Source: Pseudorhodoferax sp. Leaf274 | GTDB lineage: Bacteria; Pseudomonadota; Gammaproteobacteria; Burkholderiales; Burkholderiaceae_C | NCBI RefSeq assembly: GCF_001422445.1 | Contig: NZ_LMNA01000023.1 | Span: 1-64,000 of the forward strand | Length of the DNA: 64,000 bases | Direction of reading: 5' to 3' | In this document: one piece after another, positions 38,667 to 48,939 of the stretch | Layout: each line of letters starts with the position of its first letter | Position numbering within the stretch: the stretch's first letter is position 1 | Program-made: the position numbers and the translations under genes | The notes under the pieces: generated by a model | The model's database searches: none | Told to the model about the DNA's origin: nothing | The model's input: only the letters and a program-made list of their open reading frames with translations

Positions 38667-39992
38667 ATGCCCCAACCCTCCCTCCGTCTGAGCGTGCTGG
38701 CCAGCCTGCTGGGCCTGGCCGCCGCCTGCGCCACGGCGCAAACGCAGACGCAGACCCAGCAGCAGGTCGCCCCGCTCGTCAACGGCATGTACGGCGCGCT
38801 CGAGGCGCTCTACAAGGACCTGCATGCCCATCCCGAGCTGGCCTTCCAGGAAGTGCGCACGGCCGCCCGGATGGCCGAGGAGATGCGCAAGCTCGGCTTC
38901 GAGGTGACCGAGAAGGTCGGCGGCACCGGCGTGGTGGCGCTGCTGCGCAACGGTGCCGGCCCCACGGTGCTCGTGCGCACCGAGCTCGACGCGCTGCCCA
39001 TGGAAGAGAAGACCGGCCTGCCGTACGCGAGCAAGGTGAAGGCGCAGTACGCCGGCCGCGAAACCTTCGTGGCCCACAGCTGCGCGCACGACCTGCACAT
39101 GGCCAGCTGGGTCGGTGCGGCACGCACGCTGGTGGCGCTCAAGGGCCAGTGGAAGGGCACGCTGATGTTCGTCGCCCAGCCGGCCGAGGAGACCGTCTCG
39201 GGCGCCAAGGCCATGCTGGCCGACGGCCTGTTCACGCGCTTTCCCAAGCCCGATTTCGCGTTTGCGCTGCACAGCTCGCCCTCGCCCTACGGCTTCGTGG
39301 GCTACCGGGCCGGGCCCACCAGCTCGAACTCCGACGCGCTGGAGATCACCTTCAAGGGCCGCGGCGGCCATGGCTCGGCGCCCGACAAGACCATCGACCC
39401 GATCACGATCGCGGCGCGCTTCGTCACCGACGTGCAGACCGTGGTCAGCCGCGAGAAAGACCCGGCCGAGTTCGGCGTGGTGACCATCGGCGCCATCCAG
39501 GGCGGCACGGTGGGCAACATCATTCCCGACACCGTGGTGCTGCGCGGCACCATCCGCTCCTACCAGCCGCAGGTGCGCGAGAAGCTGCTGGCCGGCATCC
39601 GCCGCACGGCGATGGCGGCCGCGGCCATGGGCGGCGCGCCCGAGCCGCAGGTCGAACTGGTGCCCGGCGGTGCGGCCATCGTCAACGATGCGGCCGTGGT
39701 CGAGCGCACCACCGCCGCGCTCAAGGCCGCGCTGCCCGGCGCGCAGATCGCCCAGGTGCCGCCGATCACGGCCAGCGAGGACTTCTCGGAGTTCCTCAAC
39801 GCGGGCGTGCCCGGCATGATGTTCTTCGTCGGCGTGTCCGCGCCCGAGGACGTTGCAGCGTCCATGAAGCCGGGCGGCAAGGCGCTGCCGTTCAACCACT
39901 CGCCGTTCTTCGCGCCCGTGCCCGAGCCCTCGATCAAGACCAGCGTGCAGGCCATGAGCGTGGCCGTGCTGACCGCACTGGGCGCGCAGTAG
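38667..39992 (+). CDS. Secreted M20-family amidohydrolase
   Basis: 441 residues with a signal peptide ending around ACATA-QT. M20D motifs are present: HAHPELAFQE, VRTELDALPMEE, a metal site around HSCAHDLHMA, then PAEETVSGAKAML and GRGGHGSAPD. The family hydrolyses N-acyl amino acids or related amides with a di-metal centre. Export to the periplasm is less usual and suggests scavenging. It lies 22 bp after the thiolase gene. AGGAGCG/CGCTCCT arms (39991-40025) at its end may terminate it and the convergent gene. Confidence 0.88.
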   Translation: MPQPSLRLSVLASLLGLAAACATAQTQTQTQQQVAPLVNGMYGALEALYKDLHAHPELAFQEVRTAARMAEEMRKLGFEVTEKVGGTGVVALLRNGAGPTVLVRTELDALPMEEKTGLPYASKVKAQYAGRETFVAHSCAHDLHMASWVGAARTLVALKGQWKGTLMFVAQPAEETVSGAKAMLADGLFTRFPKPDFAFALHSSPSPYGFVGYRAGPTSSNSDALEITFKGRGGHGSAPDKTIDPITIAARFVTDVQTVVSREKDPAEFGVVTIGAIQGGTVGNIIPDTVVLRGTIRSYQPQVREKLLAGIRRTAMAAAAMGGAPEPQVELVPGGAAIVNDAAVVERTTAALKAALPGAQIAQVPPITASEDFSEFLNAGVPGMMFFVGVSAPEDVAASMKPGGKALPFNHSPFFAPVPEPSIKTSVQAMSVAVLTALGAQ

Positions 39993-40031
39993 GAGCGTGG
40001 GCGGCAGAAGTCCGGCCCCGCTCCTAACCGC

Positions 40032-40604
40032 TCATCGCGTGGGCTGCATCGGGTCCAGCGGGGTGTAGATGGGCTGGGCCTGCGCGGCGGGCTCGGTTGC
40101 CGCAGCCGGGGCAGCTGGCGCAATAGGGGCAGGGGCGGGCGCCGCCATCGGTGCGGCCGCCACGGCCGCTGCCGCCTCTTCTTCCTTCTTGAGGTAGGCG
40201 CAGGCCGCCTGGTGCATGGCCTCTTCCGGGTCGCCGGGCACGATGGACACGAAGCTTGGCGACTCGCGCTCGCTGACGAGCAGCCGCCCCTGGCCCATCT
40301 GGCCTTCGTAGTACAGCCGCGCCATCACGCGCATGCTGAAGTTCTTGCAGTCGAACTCCAGCCACTGCTTGAACGAGCGAACCTCGTACAGCCGCCAGCG
40401 GTGCGGTACCGCATAGTCCACCAGGAACCACGACTGCCGCGGGTTGGGCAGGATGTAGCCGATGACCTTGTGGTGGCGCGAGCGCTCGGTGCCGGGCTCC
40501 TGGTAGACCGTCACGCCGCTGCTCGCGGGCAGCGGCAATTCGGTCCATTCGGCCGCGCCGGCGGAGGCGGCGGCCAGGAGCAGGGGAAGCAGCAGAAGGC
40601 GCAT
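40032..40604 (-). CDS. Surface-adhesin E-like secreted protein
   Basis: 190 residues from ATG 40604 with a signal peptide (LLLLPLLLAAASAGAA-EW). The mature domain (WTELPLPASSGVTVYQEPGT, then VRSFKQWLEFDCKNFSMRVMARLYYEGQMGQG) fits the Adhesin_E domain common in betaproteobacteria. The C-terminal 55 residues are Ala/Pro-rich. It is downstream of mvaA by 38 bp on the same strand and could be co-transcribed, but no functional link is evident. Confidence 0.75.
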   Translation of the reverse strand: MRLLLLPLLLAAASAGAAEWTELPLPASSGVTVYQEPGTERSRHHKVIGYILPNPRQSWFLVDYAVPHRWRLYEVRSFKQWLEFDCKNFSMRVMARLYYEGQMGQGRLLVSERESPSFVSIVPGDPEEAMHQAACAYLKKEEEAAAAVAAAPMAAPAPAPIAPAAPAAATEPAAQAQPIYTPLDPMQPTR

Positions 40605-40642
40605 GGTCCCTGCGTTATCGGCGCGCGGCGCGCGTTCTTGAA

Positions 40643-41932
40643 TCAGGCGCCGCCGCCCAGCTCCTTGAGCAGCGCCGCGGCGCGGTCCACGCGCACGTCG
40701 CCCTCGGCCACCATGCGCGCGGCAATGGTGTCCACCTGGGCGCGCGTGGCGCCGGCCACCAGCGCGATGTTGCGCGCGTGCAGCGCCATGTGGCCGCGCT
40801 GGATGCCTTCGGTGGCCAGCGCGCGCAGCGCACCCAGGTTCTGTGCCAGGCCGACGGCCACGGTGACCTCGGCCAGCTCCTGGGCCGACCGCACGCCCAT
40901 GATCTTGAGCGCCAGCCGCGCCAGCGGGTGCGTCTTGGTGGCGCCGCCCACCAGGCCCAGCGGCATCGGCATCTCGATGCTGCCGACCAGGCGGCCGGCG
41001 GCGTCCTTCTCCCAGCAGGTCAGCGAGGTGTAGCGGCCGCTGCGGCTGGCGTAGGCATGGGCGCCGGCCTCCACCGCGCGCCAGTCGTTGCCGGTGGCCA
41101 CGACCACCGGGTCGATGCCGTTCATGATGCCCTTGTTGTGCGTGGCCGCGCGGTAGGGGTCCACGGCCGCGAACACGTAGGCGTCCAGCACGCCCTCGAC
41201 GATGTCCTCGCCGCGCCGCTCGGGCGTGGCCAGCGTCTCGGGCGTCAGCACCACGCGGGCGCGCGCCAGCCGCAGGTCGGCCAGGTTGGACAGGATGCGC
41301 AGCCGCACGCGCCCGCCCGTGATCTGTTCCACCAGCGGCGCCACCGCCTCGGCCATGGTGTTGACGGTGTTGGCGCCCATCGCGTCGCGCACGTCCACGA
41401 CCAGGTGCAGCACCAGCATCGGGCCGCGCGGCGTCTCGGGGAACACCTGGACCTCGATGTTGCGGCAGCCGCCGCCCAGGCCGATCAACACCGCGTCGCG
41501 CGCGTTGGCGATGGCCAGGATCTCGCCCTGCCTTCGCAGCAGCGCCTGCCGCGCGCCCTGTGGATCGGACAGGCCCAGCACCTGCACCTGCGCGCGCATC
41601 AGCGGCAGGCTGCTGGAGGTCTCGAAACCGCCGCCCTCGCGCGCCAGCTTGGCCATGAACGAGGCCGCGGCCACCACGGAGGGCTCCTCGACCACCATCG
41701 GCACCAGCACGTCGCGGCCGTTGACCTGGAAGTTGCCGGCCACGGCCAGCGGCAGCTCGAAGCGGCCGATCACGTTCTCGATCATGCCGTCGGCCAGGTC
41801 GAGCCGGAGCGCGCCGGGCTGCTCCAGCAGCGCGCGCTCCGCGGCGTCCAGGCCCACGGCCTGGGCGATGTGGTCCAGCCGCTGCGCCGGGCTCAGTGCG
41901 CGGAAGTTCGGAAGGCGCGAATCGCTGGCCAT
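40643..41932 (-). CDS. mvaA: Class II (degradative) HMG-CoA reductase
   Basis: 429 residues from ATG 41932, against 428 for the Pseudomonas mevalonii enzyme. The catalytic residues fall at identical numbers: Glu83 (VEEPSVVA), Lys267 (THNKGIMNG), Asp283 ([10 protein letters not shown]) and His381 ([11 protein letters not shown]). [17 protein letters not shown] and [10 protein letters not shown] are also family motifs. Class II enzymes mostly oxidise mevalonate with CoA and NAD+ to HMG-CoA, allowing growth on mevalonate. It is divergent from a MocR regulator across a 24-bp inverted repeat. No HMG-CoA lyase gene is in the window. Confidence 0.93.
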   Translation of the reverse strand: MASDSRLPNFRALSPAQRLDHIAQAVGLDAAERALLEQPGALRLDLADGMIENVIGRFELPLAVAGNFQVNGRDVLVPMVVEEPSVVAAASFMAKLAREGGGFETSSSLPLMRAQVQVLGLSDPQGARQALLRRQGEILAIANARDAVLIGLGGGCRNIEVQVFPETPRGPMLVLHLVVDVRDAMGANTVNTMAEAVAPLVEQITGGRVRLRILSNLADLRLARARVVLTPETLATPERRGEDIVEGVLDAYVFAAVDPYRAATHNKGIMNGIDPVVVATGNDWRAVEAGAHAYASRSGRYTSLTCWEKDAAGRLVGSIEMPMPLGLVGGATKTHPLARLALKIMGVRSAQELAEVTVAVGLAQNLGALRALATEGIQRGHMALHARNIALVAGATRAQVDTIAARMVAEGDVRVDRAAALLKELGGGA

Positions 41933-41976
41933 GGGTCGTCTTTCGATGGTGTTGGGGTCGCGGCATTCTGGGGCGG

Positions 41977-42000
41977 CTGTACCTGCGCGCACAGGTACAG
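41977..42000. promoter_or_regulatory. Inverted-repeat operator between mvaA and the MocR gene
   Basis: Perfect arms CTGTACCTG (41977-41985) and CAGGTACAG (41992-42000) around CGCGCA. It lies 22 bp upstream of the regulator ATG in the 90-bp divergent gap. A near-identical 9-6-9 element is at 54018-54041. Confidence 0.75.
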
Positions 42001-42022
42001 TTCGGCGGAACAGCAGACCGCC

Positions 42023-43414
42023 ATGCCAGCCAGCGAACCCATCTTCGTCCAGCTCGCCGACACGCTGGAGCGCCAGATCCTGGAGGGCGCCTTCCGCGCC
42101 GGCGACAAGCTGCCCTCGCTGCGCGAGCTGGCCGGCCAGCGCAACTACGGCAAGAACACCGTGGTGGCCGCCTTCGAGCTGCTGGTCGCGCGCGGCCTGG
42201 TCGAGCCGCGCCGCGGCGCCGGCTTCTTCGTCAAGGCGCAGGCGCGCGCGGCCCCGGCGGACGACGATGCCGGCTCGCTCGGCCGCGCCATGGGCATCGT
42301 CTGGCTTATGCGCAACCAGCTGCGCGAGGAGCCAGGCCAGCTCAACGTGGGCGACGGCTTTCCGCCCGTCGAGTGGCTGGCCGGCGCGCGGCTGGACCGG
42401 CACCACCACAAGGTGGCGCGCGGCGGCCTGGGCACGTTGTTCCGCTATGGCAACCGCTTCGGCTACGAGCCGCTGCGCCAGCGCCTGGTGCGGCGGCTGG
42501 CGGACTTCGGCGTGCAGGCCGGCACGCGGCAGATCGTGCTGACGCACGGCGCGAACGAGGCCATGGACATCATCGTGCGCTACTTCGTGCCGCCCGGCGC
42601 CGTGGTGCTGGCCGACGACCCGGGCTACTACCCGCTGTTCGGCAAGCTGCACCTGGCCGGCGCGCGCACCGTGGGCGTGCCGCGCAGGGCCGACGGCCCC
42701 GATCCGCAGGCGCTGGAGCAACTGCTGCTGCGCCACCGGCCGCGCGTGTTCTTCACGCAGTCGCTGGCGCACAACCCCACCGGCTCGGACCTCGCACCCG
42801 CGGTGGCGCAGCGCGTGCTGGCGCTGGCGCGGCAGCACAACCTGCTCATCGTCGAGAACGATCCGCTGGCCGACTTCCGGCCACCGCAGTCCACGCGGCT
42901 CGCCGCCCTGGACGGGCTGGAACGCACGCTCTACGTGGGCAGCTTCTCCAAGTCGCTCTCGGCGGCGCTGCGCGTGGGTTTCATCGCGTGCAGCGCCGAC
43001 CTGGCCAGCGACCTGGCGGACCTCAAGGCGCTGGTGCACGTCAGCAGTTCGGAGTATTGCGAGCGCACGGTCGAGACGCTGCTGGGCGAGCGCCAGTACC
43101 TGGCCCACCTGGCGCACCTGCGCCGGCGCGTGGGCGAGGCCACGGCGCGCGCGCAGGGGCTGCTGCAGGGCTTCGGCGCCGAACTGTTCGCGCAGACACC
43201 GGCCTCGCTCTTCCTGTGGGCGCGCCTTCCGGGCGTGCCGGACGCGCTGGCCCTGGCCGAAGCCCTGCGGGAACGCCAGGTCATGATGGCCCCGGGCCGC
43301 ATCTTCAGCGTCGACCCCGAGGCGGTCTCGCCCTGGTCGCGCTTCAACGTCGGCGCCGTGCTCGACCCGCGCTTCGCGCCGGCCCTGCAGTCCGTGCTGC
43401 GCAGTGGAGACTGA
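42023..43414 (+). CDS. MocR/PdxR-type PLP-dependent GntR regulator
   Basis: 463 residues. The N-terminal winged helix of GntR type (residues about 7-72: [46 protein letters not shown]) is joined to a fold-type I aminotransferase-like domain. PLP-site elements are seen: NPTG (251-254), Asp280 (VEND) and Lys310 in GSFSKSL. Such proteins sense an amine or PLP adduct and control a nearby operon. The divergent mvaA and the shared operator suggest it regulates mevalonate use. It overlaps the IclR gene by 11 bp. Confidence 0.9.
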   Translation: MPASEPIFVQLADTLERQILEGAFRAGDKLPSLRELAGQRNYGKNTVVAAFELLVARGLVEPRRGAGFFVKAQARAAPADDDAGSLGRAMGIVWLMRNQLREEPGQLNVGDGFPPVEWLAGARLDRHHHKVARGGLGTLFRYGNRFGYEPLRQRLVRRLADFGVQAGTRQIVLTHGANEAMDIIVRYFVPPGAVVLADDPGYYPLFGKLHLAGARTVGVPRRADGPDPQALEQLLLRHRPRVFFTQSLAHNPTGSDLAPAVAQRVLALARQHNLLIVENDPLADFRPPQSTRLAALDGLERTLYVGSFSKSLSAALRVGFIACSADLASDLADLKALVHVSSSEYCERTVETLLGERQYLAHLAHLRRRVGEATARAQGLLQGFGAELFAQTPASLFLWARLPGVPDALALAEALRERQVMMAPGRIFSVDPEAVSPWSRFNVGAVLDPRFAPALQSVLRSGD

Positions 43415-44192
43415 CATCGCCGCCAAGGACGACCGCCAGTTCGTCACCGCGCTCGCGCGCGGCCTGGAGCTGCTGCGCGCCTTCGCCTCCGGCGAGGAGC
43501 GGCTCAGCAACCAGGAATTGGCCGAGCGCTGCGGCCTGCCCAAGTCCACCGTCACGCGGCTGAGCTACACGCTGACCCGGCTCGGCTATCTCGTGCACGT
43601 GCCCGAGAGCGGCCGCTACCGCCTGGGCCTGCAGACGCTGGCGCTGGGCGGCACCACGCTGTCGCGGCTGGACGTGCGCGAGGCCAGCCACGCGCGGCTG
43701 CAGCAGCTGGCCGACGCCACGCAGACCATGGTCGCGCTCGCCATCCGCGACGACCTGGCCATGCTCTACATCGACAACTGCGTCAGCGAGCAGGCCATCC
43801 TCACGCTGCGGCTGAGCCTGGGCTCGCGCATGCCGCTGGCCACCTCGGCCGTGGGCCGGGGCTACCTGGCGGGCGCCACGCCCGAGGTCCGCCAGATGCT
43901 GGTGGCGCGGCTGCTGGCGCTGGACCCGCCCGGCGGCGATGCGCTGCAGGCCATGGTGGCGCAGGCCGTCGCCGACCTGGCGGAACTGGGCTGCGTGCGC
44001 TCCTTCGGCGCCTGGCGGCGCGAGGTCAACGCCATCGCCGTGCCCATGCGCCTGGGTGCCAGCCAGCCGCTCATGGTGGTGAACGCGGCGGCTGCAGCCT
44101 CCGCCGTGCCTGCCGAGGTCTTCCTGCGCGAGGTGAGGCCGCGCCTGGTCGACACCGTGCGCGCGATCGAGGCGCGCTACCGCGCCGCCTGA
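43404..44192 (+). CDS. IclR-family transcriptional regulator
   Basis: 262 residues, start GTG 43404. N-terminal winged helix ([51 protein letters not shown]) and a C-terminal IclR effector-binding domain ([34 protein letters not shown]). Members commonly control aromatic or organic-acid catabolism. Co-translated with the MocR regulator, so two sensors probably feed into the same locus. Its 3' end overlaps the convergent isomerase gene by 16 bp. Confidence 0.88.
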   Translation: METDIAAKDDRQFVTALARGLELLRAFASGEERLSNQELAERCGLPKSTVTRLSYTLTRLGYLVHVPESGRYRLGLQTLALGGTTLSRLDVREASHARLQQLADATQTMVALAIRDDLAMLYIDNCVSEQAILTLRLSLGSRMPLATSAVGRGYLAGATPEVRQMLVARLLALDPPGGDALQAMVAQAVADLAELGCVRSFGAWRREVNAIAVPMRLGASQPLMVVNAAAAASAVPAEVFLREVRPRLVDTVRAIEARYRAA

Positions 44193-44788
44193 GCCGCGAT
44201 CTCGTCCTCCACATCGCGCAGCTTGTCCTTGCCGAAGAACATCTGCGTGCCGACGAAGAAGGTCGGCGAGCCGAACGCGCCGCGGCCATGGGCCTCCTGC
44301 GTGTTGGCCAGCAGCTGCTGCTTGACCTCGGCATCCTGGCTCGCGGCGACCAGCGCCTGCGCATCCAGCCCGGCGGCGGACAGCTCGGCCGCGATCACGG
44401 CGGGGTCGGCCATGTTGCAGCCGCGCTCCCACATGCTGGCGTAGACCGTGTCGACGTAGCGTTCGAAGCAGCCCAGCCGTTGCGCCGCCACCGCGCCGCG
44501 CATGATGTGCAGCGTGTTGACCGGGAAATGCGGGTTCATGCGGAAGGCCGTGAGGCCGTGGCGCGCGATGAAGCGCTGCATCTCCATGCGCTCGTAGGCC
44601 AGCTTGAGCGGGATCTCGGCATAGGCCTCGACGGGCGAGCGGTTGTTGGCCAGCTTGAACAGGCCGCCCAGCAGCACGGGCTGGTAGGCGAAGCGCACAC
44701 CGGTGCGCGCCTCGATCTGCGGAATGATCTTGTGCGAGAGATAGGCATTGGGGCTGCCGAAGTCGAACAGGAACTGTGCTTGCGTCAT
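44177..44788 (-). CDS. DsbA-fold isomerase, 2-hydroxychromene-2-carboxylate isomerase-like
   Basis: 203 residues. Kappa-class GST/DsbA fold: FLFDFGSPNAYLSHKIIPQIEARTG at the N-terminus with Ser12 in the position of the catalytic serine of HCCA isomerases, a helical insert, and GSPTFFVGTQMFFGKDKL at the C-terminus. There is no CxxC motif, so it is a glutathione-dependent isomerase or transferase rather than an oxidoreductase. The start is 1 bp from the SDR stop, so the two are coupled. Substrate unknown. Confidence 0.8.
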   Translation of the reverse strand: MTQAQFLFDFGSPNAYLSHKIIPQIEARTGVRFAYQPVLLGGLFKLANNRSPVEAYAEIPLKLAYERMEMQRFIARHGLTAFRMNPHFPVNTLHIMRGAVAAQRLGCFERYVDTVYASMWERGCNMADPAVIAAELSAAGLDAQALVAASQDAEVKQQLLANTQEAHGRGAFGSPTFFVGTQMFFGKDKLRDVEDEIAAQAAR

Positions 44789-45517
44789 TTACCAGGTCTC
44801 CATCCAGGGTCGGATCTCGGTCTCGTGGGTCCAGGCGTCGCGCGGCTGTTGGTGCAACTGCCAGTACACCTCGGCGATGCTGTCGGGGCTCACGATACCG
44901 CCTTGCTCGCGCAGCGCGTAGCGCTCGGGAAAGTTGCTGCGGATGAACTCGGTGTCGATGGCGCCGTCCACGATGGGGTGGGCCACGTGGATGCCCTGGG
45001 GCCAGAGCTCGCGCGCCATGCTCTGCGCCAGCGCGCGCAGGCCGTGCTTGGCGCCGGCGAAGGCGGCGAAGCCCTCGCGCCCGCGCAGGCTGGCCGTGGC
45101 GCCGGTGAACAGGATGGTGCCGCGGCCGCGCGGCAGCATGGCCTTGGCGGCTTCGCGGCCCATCAGGAAGCCCGCGAAGCAGGCCATCTCCCAGACCTTG
45201 AAGTACACGCGCGCCGTGGTCTCGGTGATGGAAAAGCGCACGTTGGCGCCGATGTTGAACACCGCCACCTCGATCGGCGCGATCTCGGTCTCGATCCGTT
45301 GCACCAGCGCGGCCATCTCGTCCTCCTTGCGCGCGTCGCTGCCGAAGCCATGGGCCTGGCCGCCCTCGGCGCGGATCTGCTCGACGAGGGGCGCGAGCTT
45401 GTCGGCGCTGCGCCGCGTGACGCAGGCGATGTAGCCCTCGCGCGCGAAACGCCGGGCGATGGCGCCGCCGGTCGCGTCGCCGGCGCCGATGACGAGGATG
45501 GCCTTCTTGTCTTGCAT
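44789..45517 (-). CDS. SDR-family protein lacking the catalytic Tyr
   Basis: 242 residues with a short-chain dehydrogenase fold: a cofactor loop GAGDATGGAIARRFA (11-25), NIGAN (88-92) in place of NNAG, and the late helix region. The active-site segment reads FTGATASLRGREGFAAFAGAKHGL: Lys157 of YxxxK is kept but the Tyr is Phe153, and the usual Ser position is Gly/Ala. Normal SDR proton transfer should therefore be impaired, unless another residue substitutes. Coupled to the isomerase gene. It may be a binding or regulatory SDR, or act on an unusual substrate. Confidence 0.8.
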   Translation of the reverse strand: MQDKKAILVIGAGDATGGAIARRFAREGYIACVTRRSADKLAPLVEQIRAEGGQAHGFGSDARKEDEMAALVQRIETEIAPIEVAVFNIGANVRFSITETTARVYFKVWEMACFAGFLMGREAAKAMLPRGRGTILFTGATASLRGREGFAAFAGAKHGLRALAQSMARELWPQGIHVAHPIVDGAIDTEFIRSNFPERYALREQGGIVSPDSIAEVYWQLHQQPRDAWTHETEIRPWMETW

Positions 45518-45636
45518 GGTCTCGGTGGTGGTGGGGATGGGGCGGCCAGTCTAGGCCGCAACCCCCGTGCTGGCGCCCGTCGCAGGCACAGAAGAAAACC
45601 GCAGTGCAGAACGCCGCGGCCGCGACGGCGCGGGGT

Positions 45637-47271
45637 TCAGCGGCGCTTCTTCAGGCTGCGCAGGTCCAGCATGCCCGGCAGGGCCCGCGGATCGGTGCCG
45701 GCCGCGAACAGGCTGTGCTTCTGGATCTTCTGCGTGGCCGTGGTCGGGATCGCGTCGGCGAACCAGACCCAGCCGGGCGCCTTGTAGTAGGCCAGCTGGG
45801 CGTTGCAGTGCTCGAACAGCGCGCGCGCCGTGGCCTCGCACTTGCCCTCTGGCGCCGCGCCGGGCTGGAGCACCACGCAGGCCAGCACCTCTTCCTCGCG
45901 CACCTCGTCGGGCAGGGCCATCACGGCGGCCTGTTCGACCCAGGGGTGCGCCAGCAGCACGGCCTCGACCTCGGCCGCGGCGATGTTCTCGCCCGAGCGG
46001 CGCACGATGTTCTTGCGCCGGTCCACGAAGTGCAGCATGCCGGTGGCGTCGCGCCACACGATGTCGCCGGTGTGGAACCAGCCGCCGCGCCAGGCGGCTT
46101 CGGTGGCCTGCGGATCGTCCAGGTAGCCCGAGAAGAAATCCTGCCGCGGTGTCGCTTCGCTGTGGCGGATCACCATCTCGCCGGGCGCCTGGCCGGCCAC
46201 GTCGCGGTCGGCGTCGTCGACCACGCGCACCTCGATGCCGGGCAGCGCGCGGCCGAAGGCGCGCGTGCCGACCTGGCGCGGCGCGTGGTTGTCGGTCAGG
46301 ATGCGCACCATCTCGGTCATGCCCCAGAGCTCGATCAGCGGGAAGCCGAAACGCGCCTCGAAGGCCGCGTGCAGTGGCGGCTCGACACCGGCGCCGTACG
46401 CGAAGCGCACGGCATGGTCGCGGTCCTGCGGGCCCGGCGGCTGCGCCCACAGCATCTGCACGACCACGCCCAGGTAGTGCACGACGGTGGCGCGGCTCTC
46501 GCGCACCTCGGTCCACCAGCGCGTGGGCTGGAAGCGGTCGGCCTGCACCTGGCAGTTGCCCTTCAGCAGCGCGCCCGGGAACGAGACCACCGAGGCGTTG
46601 ACATGGAACAGCGGCAGCGGGTTGTAGATGCGGTCCGTGCCTTCGCCGAAGGTGGCCAGGCCGCCGCGCGTGGCGTAGGCGTGGCCCGATGCCAGCTCGT
46701 AGCGGTGCGACAGGATGCAGCCCTTGGGCCGCCCGGTCGTGCCCGAGGTGTAGAGGATGCTGGCCGGCGTGTCGCCCTGCACCTGGCCGGGCAGCGGGTC
46801 GCGTGGCGCGCGCGGCAGCGTGGACGCGAAGCCGTCGAGCGTGGCGAAGGCCGGCTGGTGGGCGGACTCGGCCAGCGCGGCGCGCAGCGCATCGACACGG
46901 CAGTCCAGCACCACCACCAGGTCCACGCGCGCGTGCCCGATCAGGTAGGCCAGTTCGCGCGGGCGGTAGTCGGGGTTCACGGGAACGCAGCAGGCGCCCA
47001 GGCTGTTGAGCGCGAGCTTGTGCAGCAGGTGCGCGGGCCGGTTCTCCAGGAACAGCGCCACGCGGTGGCCATGGCCGTAGCCGGCGGCGGCGTAATGCGC
47101 GGCCAGTGCGGCGACGCCCTGGGCCATCTGCGCGTAGCTCAGTTCCAGGCCATCGGGCAGGTAGCCGCGCTGTGGGTTGGCCGGGATGGCCAGCAGGGTA
47201 TGGGGGCCGTAGGCCTGGGCGGCGGCGTTCAGCGCCTGGTGCAGCGTGGGATGCTGTTCGATGTCGATCAT
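45637..47271 (-). CDS. Acyl-CoA synthetase, ANL superfamily
   Basis: 544 residues from ATG 47271. Adenylation motifs: P-loop ILYTSGTTGRPKGC (172-185), LWGMTEM, WFHTGDIV and the hinge DRRKNIVRRSGENI, with catalytic Lys in TQKIQKHSL near the end. It activates a carboxylic acid as its CoA thioester; substrate class (medium-chain, aromatic or carnitine-like) cannot be fixed from sequence. The ATG overlaps the GMC gene stop (ATGA), so alcohol oxidation and acid activation are linked. Confidence 0.9.
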   Translation of the reverse strand: MIDIEQHPTLHQALNAAAQAYGPHTLLAIPANPQRGYLPDGLELSYAQMAQGVAALAAHYAAAGYGHGHRVALFLENRPAHLLHKLALNSLGACCVPVNPDYRPRELAYLIGHARVDLVVVLDCRVDALRAALAESAHQPAFATLDGFASTLPRAPRDPLPGQVQGDTPASILYTSGTTGRPKGCILSHRYELASGHAYATRGGLATFGEGTDRIYNPLPLFHVNASVVSFPGALLKGNCQVQADRFQPTRWWTEVRESRATVVHYLGVVVQMLWAQPPGPQDRDHAVRFAYGAGVEPPLHAAFEARFGFPLIELWGMTEMVRILTDNHAPRQVGTRAFGRALPGIEVRVVDDADRDVAGQAPGEMVIRHSEATPRQDFFSGYLDDPQATEAAWRGGWFHTGDIVWRDATGMLHFVDRRKNIVRRSGENIAAAEVEAVLLAHPWVEQAAVMALPDEVREEEVLACVVLQPGAAPEGKCEATARALFEHCNAQLAYYKAPGWVWFADAIPTTATQKIQKHSLFAAGTDPRALPGMLDLRSLKKRR

Positions 47272-48893
47272 GGCGTGGCAGGATGGGCGCGGACCAGGTC
47301 GGCCGCCTTCTCGCCGATCATCATCGACGCGGCGCAGGTGTTGGCCGAGGGAATCTCCGGCATGACCGAGGCGTCGGCCACGCGCAGGCCGGCCACGCCA
47401 TGCACGCGCAGCTGCGCATCGACCACCGCCATCGCGTCGCTGGCCGGCCCCATGCGCGCCGTGCCGTTGAGGTGGTAGGACGAGACACCGTAGCGGCGCA
47501 CGTAGTCCAGCAACTCGTCGTCGCGCTGCACGTCGGGGCCGGGCAGGGTCTCGGCCTGCACGTAGGGCGCCAGCGCGCGCGTCTGCAGCAGCTGGCGTGC
47601 CAGCCGCACGCCGTCCAGCAGCACGCGGCGGTCGTCTTCGTGGGCGAGGTAGTTGGGCTGCACGAGCGGGTCGGCGAACGGGTCGCCCGATGCCAGCCGC
47701 ACCCAGCCGCTGCTCTGCGGCCGGTGCTGCCAGACGCCGCAGGTCATGCCGGGGTAGTCGTCGAGCATGCCGACGTAGCCCGCGCGGTAGCTGGCCGGCG
47801 CGAACACGCCTTGCAGGTCGGGCCGCGCGAGGCCGGGCCGCGACTGCCAGAAGAAGTGCGCGAGCGAGGGGCTCAGCGCGAGGATACTGGGTTGCCCGGC
47901 CAGCCAGCGCGCGGCCTGGCTCCACAGCCGGGGTGCACGCGCCAGCTCGTTGATGGTGACGGTGTTCTTGGCCCGCGCGACCAGGCGCACCGAGAAGTGG
48001 TCTTTCAGATGCTGGCCCACGCCGGGCAGCGCATGGCGCACGGGGATGCCCGCGCGTTGCAGCCACTCGGCCGGACCGATGCCGGAGAGCTGCAGCAGCT
48101 TCGGGCTGTTGACGGCGCCGGCGCAGACGATCACCTCGCGCCGCGCACGCACCGTTTGCGACGGGCCATTCGGGCCGCCGCGCCGGTAGCGCACGCCGGT
48201 GGCGCGCCGGCCGTCGAACACGATGCCGGTGGCGTGCGCGTTGCTGCGCAGCGCCACGTTGCCGCGCTTCAGGGCCGGCGTCAGGAACGTGGGCGCCGTG
48301 CCCTGGCGCAGCCCGTGGCGGATGGTGCGCTGGAAGTAGCCCACGCCAGCCTGCGTCGCGCCGTTGTAGTCGGGGTTGCGCGGCAGGCCCAGTTCCCCGG
48401 CACCGTCGAGGAAGGCCTCGCAGACCGGGTGCCGCCAGTCGATGTCGGTCACGGGCACAGGGCCGCGGCGCCCGCGCAGCGCGTCGTCGCCGGGGCCGAT
48501 GCGCCGTTCGCTGCGCATGAAGTAAGGCAGCAGTTCCGCGTGGCTCCAGCCCGGGTTGCCCTGGGCGGCCCAACCGTCGTAGTCCTCGGCCTGGCCGCGG
48601 TTGTAGACCAGGCCGTTGATGGCGGTGGAGCCGCCGGCCGTGCGCCCCTGCGGCAGCGGCACGCGGCGCCCGCCCGTCCAGTCCGTCGGCTCGGAGCTGA
48701 ACTGCCAGGTGAAGTCGGGGTTGAACAGCACCTTGATGAAGCCGGCCGGCAGGTGCAGGTACGGATGCCAGTCGCGCGGGCCGGCTTCCAGCACGCAGAT
48801 GCTGAGGGTCGGGTCTTCGCCGAGCCGGGCCGCGAGGATGGCACCGGCTGCGCCGCTTCCGACGATCACGTAGTCGAAGGTGTCAGTGGACAT
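47268..48893 (-). CDS. GMC-family FAD alcohol oxidoreductase (copy 1)
   Basis: 541 residues. FAD-binding GSGAAG at 12-17, GMC signature GRTAGGSTAINGLVYNRG near 83-100, second signature GAVNSPKLLQLSGIG, and the catalytic His in SYHLNGTARMG near 475 (His-Asn pair expected). Such enzymes oxidise primary alcohols to aldehydes. It is a clear paralogue of the gene at 54087-55700. It leads a two-gene unit with the CoA ligase and follows a 317-bp palindromic intergenic region. Confidence 0.9.
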   Translation of the reverse strand: MSTDTFDYVIVGSGAAGAILAARLGEDPTLSICVLEAGPRDWHPYLHLPAGFIKVLFNPDFTWQFSSEPTDWTGGRRVPLPQGRTAGGSTAINGLVYNRGQAEDYDGWAAQGNPGWSHAELLPYFMRSERRIGPGDDALRGRRGPVPVTDIDWRHPVCEAFLDGAGELGLPRNPDYNGATQAGVGYFQRTIRHGLRQGTAPTFLTPALKRGNVALRSNAHATGIVFDGRRATGVRYRRGGPNGPSQTVRARREVIVCAGAVNSPKLLQLSGIGPAEWLQRAGIPVRHALPGVGQHLKDHFSVRLVARAKNTVTINELARAPRLWSQAARWLAGQPSILALSPSLAHFFWQSRPGLARPDLQGVFAPASYRAGYVGMLDDYPGMTCGVWQHRPQSSGWVRLASGDPFADPLVQPNYLAHEDDRRVLLDGVRLARQLLQTRALAPYVQAETLPGPDVQRDDELLDYVRRYGVSSYHLNGTARMGPASDAMAVVDAQLRVHGVAGLRVADASVMPEIPSANTCAASMMIGEKAADLVRAHPATP

Positions 48894-48939
48894 GGCGGTT
48901 CGGTGCAGTTGCTGGCGGACATGGGCGTGGCGCGCGGGC

